A DNA stretch of 64,000 nucleotides from Drosophila miranda (Eukaryota; Arthropoda; Insecta; Diptera; Drosophilidae), in NCBI RefSeq assembly GCF_003369915.1, contig NW_022881603.1, positions 23,123,515-23,187,514 on the forward strand, given 5' to 3'. Every line of letters starts with the position of its first letter. Within the stretch, counting starts at the first letter, position 1. The notes under the pieces were generated by a model, which had not been told where the DNA came from, searched no databases, and saw nothing but the letters and a program-made list of their open reading frames with translations. Below, in pieces: positions 32,897 to 43,913 of the stretch. The translations under genes and the position numbers were made by a program.

Positions 32897-33173
32897 CTGT
32901 AGTGGTATTTGTACTTTGATTGCATGCTTAGTTTCTTAGTAAGTTTAGTACTAATTTTCCTCGAATGTTAGTCTAATAGCTATCTTTCTTGCATGTTCGC
33001 GTTTGGTTCGGCTACGCACCGCGCGTCATGCGGCAGCGCCCTTCGGTCGGTTGGGCGGGAGGAGGGCTGCGTTTTGCCTGGGATCCGCGCGTAACAGCCT
33101 TCTGCTGGTGTCACACGGGCCACTTGACGGTGCAGTAACTGCATCGCCTCTTGAAAGATGCAGTCATTGCATG

Positions 33174-33836
33174 TCAACGTCCACTAATAAAACCAAACAC
33201 AAATGACCAATCTCTCAGCCTCTTCACAACTTCTTCGTGACCTGTTGACTTAGTTGGGAACAGCCACACAAACTTGGAGAATGCATCTACCACAGCAAAA
33301 ATGTACTTGTATTGCTTGGCTGTCGCATCCATTGGTCCCAAATGATCAACGTGCAGCGTGTATAGTGGTGTGTCACCCTTGTCAATGCAATGAAGATAGC
33401 CTTCTTGTTTGCCCAACTTTTTGCTGAAAATTATACAACTGATACAATTAGTAATCAACTTATTTACTTTCCGTTCAAGGTTCGGAATCCAGTATTGCTG
33501 CTGAACTGAGTGCATTGTCTTCGCTGTGGAGAAATGACCAACTTCATGCGATCCTTGAATGATTTCCCTTTCCATCAGCCTTGGAACCACCAATACGTCA
33601 TTGCCATTTACAGATTTGAAGAGAAGACCTCCTTTAAGCTTGTAGTCTTGATATGGGTGCTGCTTCAGGATCTCAACTGTGGCTTTGATGAAATCGTCAT
33701 CCTGCTGTGCTATCTTTATCCGAGCTGTTAGCTCCGTCGTCACGAACATGCATGTCTGCGGAAAACGACTGAGACAGTCCACGTGTCTCATTCTGTCCCC
33801 TGGGCGGTGTACTGCTTTGAATGTAAAGTCCTCCAT
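33174..33836 (-). pseudogene. mdg3-like body 1: integrase N-terminal and catalytic start
   Basis: Minus-strand frame with the end of RNase H (D-F-T-F-K-A-V-H-R-P-G-D), the HHCC-type zinc module (S-H-E-V-G-H-F-S-T-A-K-T-M-H ... C-I-S-C) and the start of the DDE core (L-H-V-D-H-L-G-P-M, V-V-D-A-F-S-K-F-V). The last dozen codons at 33174-33200 are CR1-derived, which marks the insertion point. Confidence 0.85.
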
Positions 33837-34968
33837 ATACAGAATCCACTGGGAAACTTCTCTGGGTATATCTGCTTTCGTTGTTGTCTGCTTAACGCCG
33901 CACAGTGAGTGGCAAGATCAAATTTGATCCCCAACAGGTAGTGACGAAACTTCTTGAGTGCGAGGTATGCAGCTTTGACCTCCAAATAGTAACTGTGACG
34001 TTTGGACTCGGCTTGTGTAGTCTTTTTACTCCAATAGTAAATCGGGTGGAAATTGCCATAAAACTGCTGCAACAAAACTGCTCCGAAACCTTCTTTGGAT
34101 GCATCCGTGTGGAGTTCCGTTGGCGCTTCTCGTGAGTATAAATGTAATACAGGTGCGATTACAAGCAGATTCTTTAAGGTTTGTAGCGATTGTTGCTCTG
34201 CTTCGCCAATGTTGAAAACTGCTTCCTTCCTGAGTAGATTCGTAAGCAACTTGTGCATAGCCAGGGATGAACTTTCTGAAAAAGCCTGTGAGTCCCAGAA
34301 ATGCTTGAACTGCTTTAATGTCTTTGGGCGTAGCAAACCGACTGACAGCTGCTGTCTTCTCTTTGCCGGGCCAGATTCTCCCGTCCTTAATGATATGGCC
34401 CAGAAAGCTAATGCGTGGCTGAATGAAGCTACATTTCTTCCACTTGATCTTTAGGCCAAACTGCGCAGCTGTCTCCAGGACCAACTTTGTCTTCCTCATG
34501 CATACCTCGGGCGACGCGGCGTAAACAATTATGTCGTCCACAATCCAGCTGCATAATGTCAGAGTTGATTAATTCTTGAAAAATATAGCTTACGAACCGA
34601 ATGAACGCAGCTGGCGAGGTCTTGAATCCGAAAGGCGCTTTATTAAACTCGAATAATCCCTCCTTTGTAACAAAGGCCGTATACGACTTGCTTTGCTCTT
34701 CCATAGGCACATGGAAAAATCCGTTTTCAAGGTCCATTATGGTAAACCACTTTGCCGACTGCAGCTTTTCCAAGACTTCCTCCATGATCGGGACTGGGAA
34801 GAAGTCCAGCAATACCATGCTGTTTAACTTCCTGTAGTCTACGCAAACTCTAAGTGTACCATCTTTTTTCTTCACGACGACAACTCTGCTCGCTACATTT
34901 GAAGACGACTTGCGCACGATTCCTTGATTACTCCGTCGGGAACTATCTTCAGTTGGACTGCTTTGCAA
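33788..34968 (-). pseudogene. mdg3-like body 1: reverse transcriptase and RNase H, frameshifted
   Basis: Three overlapping minus-strand frames. RT core 34968-34429 has K-K-K-D-G-T-L-R-V-C-V-D-Y-R-K and ENGFFHVP. Catalytic M-D-D-I-I-V-Y follows in 34541-34026 after a short indel near 34541, then RNase H (LHTDASKEGFGAVLLQ) in 34336-33788. The frame switches show at least two indels. Confidence 0.8.
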
Positions 34969-35078
34969 CTTCTGTGGGCATTTGGTAACTGTTTCTTATC
35001 ATCTGTTCAACGTCTTTTCGATATTGCGGCGGAGCTACAAAGGATGACTCTTCAGTTACATTATATATAAGAGCATGA

Positions 35079-35390
35079 TCATCTGTTGGCACATCTGTCT
35101 GCGTCATGCTTCAAAAACGTGTATCCTTGCATATCAGCGACGAAACGGAACTTTTTAATGAAATCATGCCCCAAAAGTGCGTCGAAATCAATCTGGCTAC
35201 TGGGGACTACTAAAAACTTCTGTGTGGTCTGCAACTTATCCACGGTAACTTCTGCATTAAAGTATCCAACAGGCTTTGTTGATATCTGACCCAGACCGCG
35301 CAACATAGTTGTGCACTTCAAAAGTTTCACGTTTTTCATGGTCTTCAACATACTCTCTTTGATTATGGTTACATCTGACCCTGTATCCAC
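35079..35390 (-). pseudogene. mdg3-like body 1: aspartic protease segment
   Basis: Frame beginning at the catalytic D-T-G-S-D of a retroviral-type protease and continuing through I-D-F-D-A-L-L-G-H-D-F-I, the flap/second-strand pattern of Gypsy proteases. It ends at an indel near 35090 (relative to the copy at 63700), before the RT. Confidence 0.8.
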
Positions 35391-35426
35391 AAGACAGTCA
35401 ACAACAATGCCGTTTATTTGAATTTT

Positions 35427-36503
35427 TTACATGCGACTGCGATCCAAAATGACGCGAACTTTATCAACTTTATCAGCTTCATAAGGACAGTTACGCGAAA
35501 TGTGACCATTCTGATTGCACTTAAAACACTTTGTTTCGGCTTTGCAGTCTTTGCGTTTGTGTTCTCCTGATCCACAGTTATAGCAATATTCTTTTTTACC
35601 GCTTTGCCCACTTTGCTGCTTGAAACTCGTTTTATGCTGTTCGTTATTGCCCTTCTTCTCCGATATGTTCAAACGATCATAGATATCGAACTCATCTTTA
35701 AAGGCCCTGAAGGTCTTACAGCGATACATGGCATACTTATACTCGTTTCTTATGTCCAGACCGTTCACAATATGGCTTATAACAGCCGCGTGTTCAACAT
35801 GTCCGACTGCTGCTATTTTTCTCATCTGCAGCAAGTACTCGTGCATCGACTCACTACTCTTCCTCTTTCTTTCTTGCAGCAGCTTATGAATGTCTGCACT
35901 GTTATAGCTACATGTGAATTCATCCAATAATACGTTCTTGAGTTCCTCATAGGTGCACACGCATTCAGCTTCAAGGAAAAGCTTAGCTGCACCGGTCATT
36001 TTTCCTCTGGCCTGCACATACTTTTGCTTTTCAGTAAGCTCATATGCGTCGGCATTTTTTTCGAATATCTCAAACCATTTTTCTATGGGAACCGATTTTC
36101 CATCACAATCGCTCACAACTTTTGTAAAATTATCTGGAGCGATCTTCATTTCTCGTTGCTCATCGCAAAGCAGTTTCAAACTTAGCAACTTTATCATTTG
36201 ATCAATCTTGTCATCAGTATTGTTTTCTGCATTTTCTAAATCTTCCACCTCGTTGGCACTCGGGCGCGACGTTCCTGGTACAGCTTCTTCCTTCTCTCTC
36301 TCTTTCCAGTGCAACGGCGGCGGTGTTTGCATCATTTTGCGGCTCTTTTCGACTTGTGTCTGTGTACCCGACGAGTGCTTGTCTTTTCTCACACAAGTGA
36401 GAGTGTCACACAACGTGTCTGTGCGTGTTTTTTCTGCTTGTGTACGTACTGCGCACGGACAAGGCGACGCTGCGGCGCGACAATGAATTTCACAATTTTC
36501 CAA
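35427..36503 (-). pseudogene. mdg3-like body 1: gag with two CCHC knuckles, ends at a new stop
   Basis: 358-codon gag frame. Basic N-terminus, acidic linker, capsid helices (K-W-F-E-I-F-E-K-N-A-D-A-Y to D-I-Y-D-R-L), and two zinc knuckles C-Y-N-C-G...H...C and C-F-K-C-N...H...C. In the copies at 39540 and 63361 the codon after D-R-S-R-M is AAA and the frame continues into protease; here it is TAA. The family therefore makes gag and pol in one frame, and this copy is broken by a nonsense change. Confidence 0.88.
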
Positions 36504-36714
36504 CCGAATTAAACGACCGATCTTTTATTAAACTCCGTGTCTACTGTTAGGCTCACAGAATTTGGATTGTTCAACTTAATGTTTATAGCCACCAACAACA
36601 ACTTTAAAACTTTATGTAGCTACAAACAACAACTTTTCAACAATCCTCTTCTTGCATCAGCTTCTGCTTTCTTCTGTTTTTCTTTTTCACACACTCCGAG
36701 TTCTGTATTCGACG

Positions 36715-36728
36715 CGGACGAGCCCCCA
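36715..36728 (-). promoter_or_regulatory. Primer binding site, tRNA-Pro type (body 1)
   Basis: On the minus strand, two bases after the LTR end, TGGGGGCTCGTCCG is complementary to the 3' end of tRNA-Pro (ending CGGACGAGCCCCCA). The identical site is at 40831-40844 for body 2. Confidence 0.75.
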
Positions 36729-36730
36729 AA

Positions 36731-37017
36731 TGTAAGATTAATAATAATGTATCGTTTATTAATAGTGTTTTTCGAAAAAGAGTACAAAGTGTATGATTTA
36801 AGATGTGCAATTAATGAGTCTGTTCTTCCGACTTTTTGTTCAACTTTCTGCTTCTACTTCCAACAACCGACTCCCGTATCGATAACCCCTTATCGGTTAG
36901 GTCTTTTAAACATCGGTTAAGTCTGGTTATATCGGTTAGGTCTTATCGATGGTATCTTAAGTTCAAATGTTAATTTAGATGGGATAGTGGTAACTGCTTG
37001 ATACACTGTCCTTTACA
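36731..37017 (-). repeat. LTR 2, shared by both bodies
   Basis: 287 bp, TGTAA...TTACA. It serves as 5' LTR of body 1 and 3' LTR of body 2 (minus sense). Confidence 0.9.
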
Positions 37018-40000
37018 TTCGGCCCTCCTGCTCATCTTCATCTGTCCCAGATGATAATATATCATCGTTCTCTGAGACAAAACGCCATAGCTTCATATTG
37101 TCACTGCTCGTTGCTGTGATATTTGGCCCCTCGACTTGAGCAACCTTTCTGACGTCGTAGCGACCGTTCCGCTTTACCTTGGTGACTTCATATGGGCCTA
37201 GATACTCGCTGGCCAACTTGCGTCCTGCGACGAACTGCGTCCTCTTGATCGCGACCATGTCTCCTAGTCTGTAGCCGTGCTCAGGTCGTCGTTTTTTTAT
37301 CATAATAGCGCTTGTACACCTCTTGCGCCTTCTCAATGTTTTGTTTCGCTTGGTCACGCAGTTCTTGGCGCTCGTTGTTAAACTGCGTAACCAACTCCTA
37401 GTTGAGCACCTCCATTAGTCGACTTTCAGCTTGTCTGTGCATCTTTGTCCCAAACATGACCTCGAATGGCGAAGACTTCAACGTAGAATGCACATGCGAA
37501 TTAATCGCCATCTGGACCATCCACACAAACTTGGAGAATGCATCTACCACAGCAAAAATGTACTTGTATTGCTTGGCTGTCGCATCCATTGGTCCCAAAT
37601 GATCAACGTGCAGCGTGTATAGTGGTGTGTCACCCTTGTCAATGCAATGAAGATAGCCTTCTTGTTTGCCCAACTTTTTGCTGAAAATTATACAACTGAT
37701 ACAATTAGTAATCAACTTATTTACTTTCCGTTCAAGGTTCGGAATCCAGTATTGCTGCTGAACTGAGTGCATTGTCTTCGCTGTGGAGAAATGACCAACT
37801 TCATGCGATCCTTGAATGATTTCCCTTTCCATCAGCCTTGTAACCACCAATACGTCATTGCCATTTACAGATTTGAAGAGAAGACCTCCTTTAAGCTTGT
37901 AGTCTTGATATGGGTGCTGCTTCAGGATCTCAACTGTGGCTTTGATGAAATCGTCATCCTGCTGTGCTTTCTTTATCCGAGCTGTTAGCTCCGTCGTCAC
38001 GAACATGCATGTCTGCGGAAAATGACTGAGACAGTCCACGTGTCTCATTCTGTCCCCTGGGCGGTGTACTGCTTTGAATGTAAAGTCCTCCATATACAGA
38101 ATCCACTGGGAAACTTCTCTGGTATATCTGCTTTCGTTGTTGTCTGCTTAACGCCGCACAGTCAGTGGCAAGATCAAATTTGATCCCCAACAGGTAGTGA
38201 CGAAACTTCTTGAGTGCGAGGTATGCAGCTTTGACCTCCAAATAGTAACTGTGACGTTTGGACTCGGCTTTTGTAGTCTTTTTTCTCCACTAGTAAATCG
38301 GGTGGAAATTGCCATAAAACTGCTGCAACAAAACTGCTCCGAAACCTTCTTTGGATGCATCCGTGTGGAGTTCCGTTGGCGCTTCTCGTGAGGATAAATG
38401 TAATACAGGTTCGATTACAAGCAGATTCTTTAAGGTTTGTAGCGATTGTTGCTCTGCTTCGCCAATGTTGAAAACTGCTTCCTTCCTGAGTAGATTCGTA
38501 AGCAACTTGTGCATAGCCAGGGATGAACTTTCTGAAAAAGCCTGTGAGTCCCAGAAATTATGTCGTCCATATAAAGCTGCATAATGTCAGAGTTGATTAA
38601 TTCTTGAAAAATATAGCTTACGAACCGAATGAACGCAGCTGGCGAGTTCTTGAATCCGAAAGGCGCTTTATTAAACTCGAATAATCCCTCCTTTGTAACA
38701 AAGGCCGTATACGACTTGCTTTGCTCTTCCATAGGCACATGGAAAAATCCGTTTTCAAGGTCCATTATGGTAAACCACTTAGCCGACTGCAGCTTTTCCA
38801 AGACTTCCTCCATGATCGGGACTGGGAAGCAGTCCAGCAATACCATGCTGTTTACCTTCCTGTAGTCTACGCAAACTCTAAGTGTACCATCTTTTTTCTT
38901 CACGACGACAACTCTGCTCGCTACATTTGAAGACGACTTGCGCACGATTCCTTGCTCGATCCATTCTTCGACTTGCTTCTTTACGGCACTGGCTTCGTCT
39001 GTTGATAAACGACTCGGTGAGTGATGAAACGGCTTGATTACTCCGTCGGGAACTATCTTCAGTTGGACTGCTTTGCAACTTCTGTGGGCATTTGGTAACT
39101 GTTTCTTATCATCTGTTCAACGTCTTTTCGATATTGCGGCGGAGCTACAAAGGATGACTCTTCAGTTACATTATATATAAGAGCATGCTCATCTGTTGGC
39201 ACAGGATCTGCGTCATGCTTCAAAAACGTGTATCCTTGCATATCAGCGACGAGACGGAACTTTTTAATGAAATCATGCCCCAAAAGTGCGTCGAAATCAA
39301 TCTGGCTACTGGGGACTACTAAAAACTTCTGTGTGGTCTGCAACTTATCCACGGTAACTTCTGCATTAAAGTATCCAACAGGCTTTGTTAATATCTGACC
39401 CAGACCGCGCAACATAGTTGTGCACTTCAAAAGTTTAACGTTTTTCATGGTCTTCAACATACTCTCTTTGATTATGGTTACATCTGACCCTGATCCACAA
39501 GACAGTCAACAACAATGCCGTTTATTTGAATTTTTTTCATGCGACTGCGATCCAAAATGACGCGAACTTTATCAACTTTACCAGCGCCAAGGACAGTTAC
39601 GCGAAATGTGACCATTCTGATTGCACTTAAAACACTTTGTTTCGGCTTTGCAGTCTTTGCGTTTGTGTTCTCCTGATCCACAGTTATAGCAATATTCTTT
39701 TTTACCGCTTTGCCCACTTTGCTGCTTGAAACTCGTTTTATGCTGTTCGTTATTGCCCTTCTTCTCCGATATGTTCAAACGATCATAGATATCGAACTCT
39801 TCTTTCAAGGCCCTGAAGGTCTTACAGCGATACATGGCATACTTATACTCGTTTCTTATGTCCAGACCGTTCACAATATGGCTTATAACAGCCGCGTGTT
39901 CAACATGTCCGACTGCTGCTATTTTTCTCATCTGCAGCAAGTACTCGTGCATCGACTCACTACTCTTCCTCTTTCTTTCTTGCAGCAGCTTATGAATGTC

Positions 40001-40846
40001 TGCACTGTTATAGCTACATGTGAATTCATCCAATAATACGTTCTTGAGTTCCTCATAGGTGCACACGCATTCAGCTTCAAGGAAAAGCTTAGCTGCACCG
40101 GTCATTTTTCCTCTGGCCTTCACATACTTTTGCTTTTCAGTAAGCTCATATGCGTCGGCATTTTTTTCGAATATCTCAAACCATTTTTCTATGGGAACCG
40201 ATTTTCCATCACAATCACTCACAACTTTTGTAAAATTATCTGGAGCGATCTTCATTTCTCGTTGCTCATCGCAAAGCAGTTTCAAACTTAGCAACTTTAT
40301 CATTTGATCAATCTTGTCATCAGTATTGTTTTCTGCATTTTCTAAATCTTCCACCTCGTTTGCACTCGGGCGCGACGTTCCTGGTACAGCTTCTTCCTTC
40401 TCTCTCTCTTTCCAGTGCAACGGCGGCGGTGTTTGCATCATTTTGCGGCTCTTTTCGACTTGTGTCTGTGTACCCGACGAGTGCTTGTCTTTTCTGTTTA
40501 TAAGTGTGTATCACACACAACGTGTCTGTGCGTGTTTTTTCTGCTTGTGTACGTACTGCGCACGGACAAGGCGACGCTGCGGCGCGACAGTGAATTTCAC
40601 AATTTTCCAACCGAATTAAACGACCGATCTTTTATTAAACTCCGTGTCTACTGTTAGGCTCACAGAATTTGGATTGTTCAACTTAATGTTGATAGCCACC
40701 AACAACAACATTACAACTTTATGTAGCTACAAACAACAACTTTAACAACTTTTCAACAATCCTCTTCTTGCATCAGCTTCTGCTTTCTTCTGTTTTTCTT
40801 TTTCACACACTCCGAGCTCTGTATTCGACGCGGACGAGCCCCCAAA
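37018..40846 (-). pseudogene. mdg3-like body 2: gag-pol with internal deletions
   Basis: Minus-strand relic. Gag 40441-39578 (two CCHC knuckles, shifts out of frame right after the second knuckle at about 39590). Protease 39460-39059, but its D-T-G is altered near 39495. RT 38945-38430, where sequence jumps after M-D-D-I-I (38555) to the R-L-F-Q-K block, deleting about 250 bp of RT relative to body 1. RNase H 38391-38150. Integrase 38093-37398 jumps from K-F-V-W to Q-M-A-I-N-S, deleting the middle of the DDE core. C-terminal module 37357-37013. Incapable of encoding working RT or integrase. Confidence 0.85.
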
Positions 40847-41133
40847 TGTAAGATTAATAATAATGTATCGTTTATTAATAGTGTTTTTCGAAAAAGAGTA
40901 CAAAGTGTATGATTTAAGATGTGCAATTAATGAGTCTGTTCTTCCGACTTTTTGTTCAACTTTCTGCTTCTACTTCCAACAACCGACTCCCATATCGATA
41001 ACCCCTTATCGGTTAGGTCTTTTAAACATCGGTTAAGTCTGGTTATATCGGTTAGGTCTTATCGATGGTATTTTAAGTTCAAATGTTAATTTAGATGGGA
41101 TAGTGTTAACTGCTTGATACACTGTCCTTTACA
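40847..41133 (-). repeat. LTR 3 (minus-sense 5' LTR) of mdg3-like array
   Basis: 287 bp, TGTAA...TTACA. Only two bases separate it from the DINE-1 starting at 41136. Confidence 0.9.
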
Positions 41134-41135
41134 CT

Positions 41136-42277
41136 TATACCCGATACTCAAAATGAGTATTGAGGTATATTAGATTTGCGGTAAAAGTGGATGTGTGTAA
41201 CGTCCAGAAGGAATCGTTTCCGACCCCATAAAGTATATATATTCTTGATCAGCATCAATAGCCGAGTCGATTGAGCTCTGTCTGTCTGTCCGTCTGTCCG
41301 TCCGTCCGTCCGTCCGTCCGTCCGTCCGTCCGTCCGTCCGTCCGTCTGTCCGTCCCCTTCAGCGCCTAGTGCTCAAAGACTATAAGAGCTAGAGCAACGA
41401 TGTTTTGGATCCAGACTTCTGTGGTATGTCACTGCTCCAAAAATATTTCAAAACTTCGCCCCGCCCACTTCCGCCCCCACAAAGGACGAAAATCTGTGGC
41501 ATCCACATTTTTAAAGATACGATAAAACCAAAAACGCAGAATCGTAGAGGATGACTATATGTTCTAGAGTGTAAAATCTCAACCAGATCGTATAATTATT
41601 ATAGCCAGAATCAAGAAAACAATTTCATTCTTTCTCGCTCTGTCTCTCTCTAACACACAGGTTTCATGGTCGGTTTTGTCAATTGCAAAATATGAGTTCA
41701 AGGATCTCAGAACCTATAAAATCCAGAGAAACCAAATTTGGTATCCACACTCCTGTGATATCGGACCTTGACCGTTTCGTGTCCAAATTTCGCCACACCC
41801 CCTTCCGCCCCCGCAAAGGACGAAAGTCTGGGGCATCCACAAATCTCAGAGACTATTAAGGCTAGAGTAACCAAATTTGGTATCCGCACTCCTGTTAGAT
41901 CTCACTATAGAACGTATATCTCAAAATTTCGCCCCACCCCCTTCCGCCCACACAAAGGACGAAAATCTGTTGCATCCACAATATTGCACATTCGAGAAAA
42001 CTAAAACGCAGAATCATAGATAATGACCATATCTATCAGATTGCTGAATCTGGATCAGATCGGATCATTTTTGTAGCCAAAAGCAAGAAATCAATTTTCA
42101 GTGGCTACGCAGCGCCCGACGTCACGCTCAGACTGATTTTCTGTCTCTCTCGCACGCACTCTTTGTCGTGTCGTTTAATATTAGCTGCGTCTGCCGGAGG
42201 AGAGCCATACTGACTGAGTATCGGGTATAACTGTAGAGTTGCGGTGTCCGCAGCAACTCACAACGTTCCCCCTCGTT
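41136..42277 (+). mobile_element. DINE-1/INE-1 Helentron, full length
   Basis: Forward copy from 'tatacccgatactcaaaatgag' to 'ccccctcgtt', with a long GTCC tract at about 41281-41356. 'gaccttgaccgtttcg' subtype. It ends about 150 bp from the LITAF gene 3 stop codon. Confidence 0.9.
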
Positions 42278-42426
42278 TTAATCTCAGTTTCCGTTTAAGT
42301 CCCCCGAATACTTAGAAGTCCCGGGAGACCAGCTGATATGTCTTGAACGGAATGCTAGCGAGTGATTGTGATTGATTTTGATTGTGAATGAATATACAGG
42401 AAAAAATGAAAAAAATCGTCTCGAAT

Positions 42427-42863
42427 CTAGTTGCTGTAGGACCCCAGGTAGGCACCACAGCTGCTGCAATTGTGCTTGGCCGTCTGGCAGGAATTGGTGT
42501 AGTAGGGAATGCAGACGCAGCATATGCCCCTGCCAAGTAAAGGATTAGTCCCGGATGTCCCTGTTTCGATTGTGTTTAACCTACCCCAACAGGCAAATGC
42601 CGAGAGCCAGAAGATGTGTTTTCGTGTTGGGCTCAAAGGTGAGGGCCGTCTCCCTTCGGGAGCCACAGCTCTGGCATGTGGCCATAGCTGGAATATCGCC
42701 CAGCACATTGGGGGCTGCGCGACGAATTGAGACGATTTGAATATATGTACTCCAGGAATCCTTCAGGTGTCACAGCAGCCGCTGGCTGGATAACCACCTG
42801 ATGGGGAACCTCTGGCATATCAAATTGGCCGTATTCTGGCGGAGCGGTGCCCTTATAATCCAT
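42427..42863 (-). CDS. LITAF-domain gene 3, possible frameshift at the exon 1/2 joint
   Basis: Exons 42863-42751, 42714-42585 and 42529-42427. Exon 1 starts MDYKGTAPPEYGQF with V-V-I-Q-P. Exon 2 has A-T-C-Q-S-C, T-H-L-L-A-L and C-L-L-G. Exon 3 has G-G-I-C-C-V-C-I-P-Y-Y, HNCSSC and LGSYSN then TAG. Exons 2 and 3 join in frame. The best donor for exon 1 (GA|GTACAT) leaves phase 2, while exon 2 as read needs phase 1, as if the C5 run after the acceptor had gained one C. Another donor or start may resolve this. IPYC is IPYY here. Otherwise a normal LITAF zinc domain. Confidence 0.75.
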
Positions 42864-43121
42864 TACTGTGCTATGGCTATTTCCATTCGATGTGTGAAGC
42901 GCTCGGTGTTCGGGCCGGAACTGAAGTTCTAACTACGTAGCTGTCCAACGGAAGGTCTCGTCAATTCAGATTTTACAAGTGAATAGTATGTCTGCGTATG
43001 TATGTATGTCCGTATGTGGGCGAGAGGCCGCGATAGCGTCGCTATCAAAGTGCTGAAATTTGTGGGTTTATACTTGGCTCTACCAAGTTTTATGTTTTTC
43101 TTGATTTTTATGAAGCAAAGA

Positions 43122-43583
43122 TTAACTGGAAGCTTTTCCAAGGAACCGTTTGCAGGGGCTGCAGTAGTGGTCCACGCTCTGGCAGCTCTTCAGACAGTAG
43201 GGCAGCGGCACCAGGCAGAGAAGGCTAAGAGCAGAGAGTGGAATGAATGAAAAGACGGCATCCCCTGCCGATGCCCGACACTCACCCCGTCAGACAGAGA
43301 GCAAAGGCAAAGGCATGGGTGTGCTTCGTCACTTGGGGCTCCAAACGGGACTCCATCGTGTATCGGCAATGGGGACAGCACAGGATCTGGGCCATAGGTC
43401 CCAGCTTGGACTGTGCTTCCCCTGCAGCAGGGGGAAATCTGATCAATTGAATCATTTCTACAATCACCTCAACACTTACCATTAGCATTGATCACAAAAA
43501 CCGGGTTTTGCTGCGTTCCTGGAACAAGTACAGGATCCGGAGTCCATATAAGGGTAGGCTGTTCTTTTGAGGTCCACGTCCAT
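43122..43583 (-). pseudogene. LITAF-domain gene 4, two small frameshifts
   Basis: Exons 43583-43480, 43410-43286 and 43224-43122, with good GT-AG ends. The ATG frame (M-D-V-D-L-K) leaves the LITAF frame at a run of four T (43565-43568, minus AAAA). One A fewer would continue into P-D-P-V-L-V-P-G. In exon 2 the exon 1 phase leads to YGPDPVL, but the following C-P-H-C-type knuckle (P-H-C-R-Y-T-M-E-S) is in a different frame, implying loss of two bases at the first Cys codon (about 43378). The rest is intact: H-T-H-A-F-A-F-A-L-C-L-T-G, L-V-P-L-P-Y-C, H-Y-C-S-P-C, F-L-G. Probably non-functional. Confidence 0.7.
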
Positions 43584-43788
43584 GGCTGAGTGCTCAAATA
43601 GGAGCGGGCCTGGCCTTGCTTTATATCTGCGGCCACGTGTCACCTGACGAAGAAACCTCCATTACCACTAATATCCACCCATTTCTGGGCACTCCAATTT
43701 GCGACGCGTGGTCCTGAGCTTACTATAATGGTTTCATATGTACAGACATATATAAACGTATGGGGCGATAATGGGCGTAATCGTAATG
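43584..43788. other. Upstream DNA of LITAF gene 4; insertion site of LOA LINE
   Basis: Short single-copy stretch ending in the TGTAGGTTAGG target repeat of the LINE. No gene seen. Confidence 0.4.
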
Positions 43789-43808
43789 TAGGTTAGGTTA
43801 GGTTAGGT
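43789..43808. repeat. (TAGGT)4 LINE 3' tail
   Basis: Four perfect 5-mers; the reverse complement reads (ACCTA)n. It lies exactly at the LINE 3' end and overlaps the presumed target duplication. Confidence 0.75.
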
Positions 43809-43913
43809 TGAGGCGGCTGCCGGGCTCGCTCGGAACCCGTCACACTTAGGCCGGTTTCGGCCCGTTGTTATACCGCATAGGATCATTTCCTTCCTGCGTT
43901 GTGAGACTTCCTG

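Larger units (their letters stand above)
28580..33195 (+). mobile_element. CR1-type LINE nested in integrase of the Gypsy body
   Basis: About 4.6 kb non-LTR element in opposite orientation to its host element. It has a 5' leader of about 500 bp, ORF1 (29084-30070), ORF2 with endonuclease and RT (30067-32896) and a 3' UTR of about 300 bp holding a palindrome TGCAGTAACTGCA (33131-33143) near its end. The host integrase frame breaks at its two edges (about 28575 and 33200). Edges are approximate and no clear target duplication was seen. ORF1 with a PHD-like finger and this RT type point to the CR1 clade. Confidence 0.82.
27568..41133 (-). mobile_element. Tandem array of an mdg3-like Ty3/Gypsy element: LTR-body-LTR-body-LTR
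   Basis: Three 287-bp LTRs (27568-27854, 36731-37017, 40847-41133), each TGTAA...TTACA, with two minus-strand gag-pol bodies between them sharing the middle LTR. Both internal LTR-body joints carry the same primer site, and both bodies have a purine-rich tract before the downstream LTR. LTRs differ at only a handful of positions. Body 1 (27855-36730) is split by a nested CR1 LINE. Body 2 (37018-40846) has internal deletions in RT and integrase. Flanks (ttta left, ctta right) show no target duplication. The RT style (FTIMDLENGFFHVP, YMDDI) suggests the mdg3/Micropia/Blastopia lineage; that assignment is inference. Confidence 0.88.
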
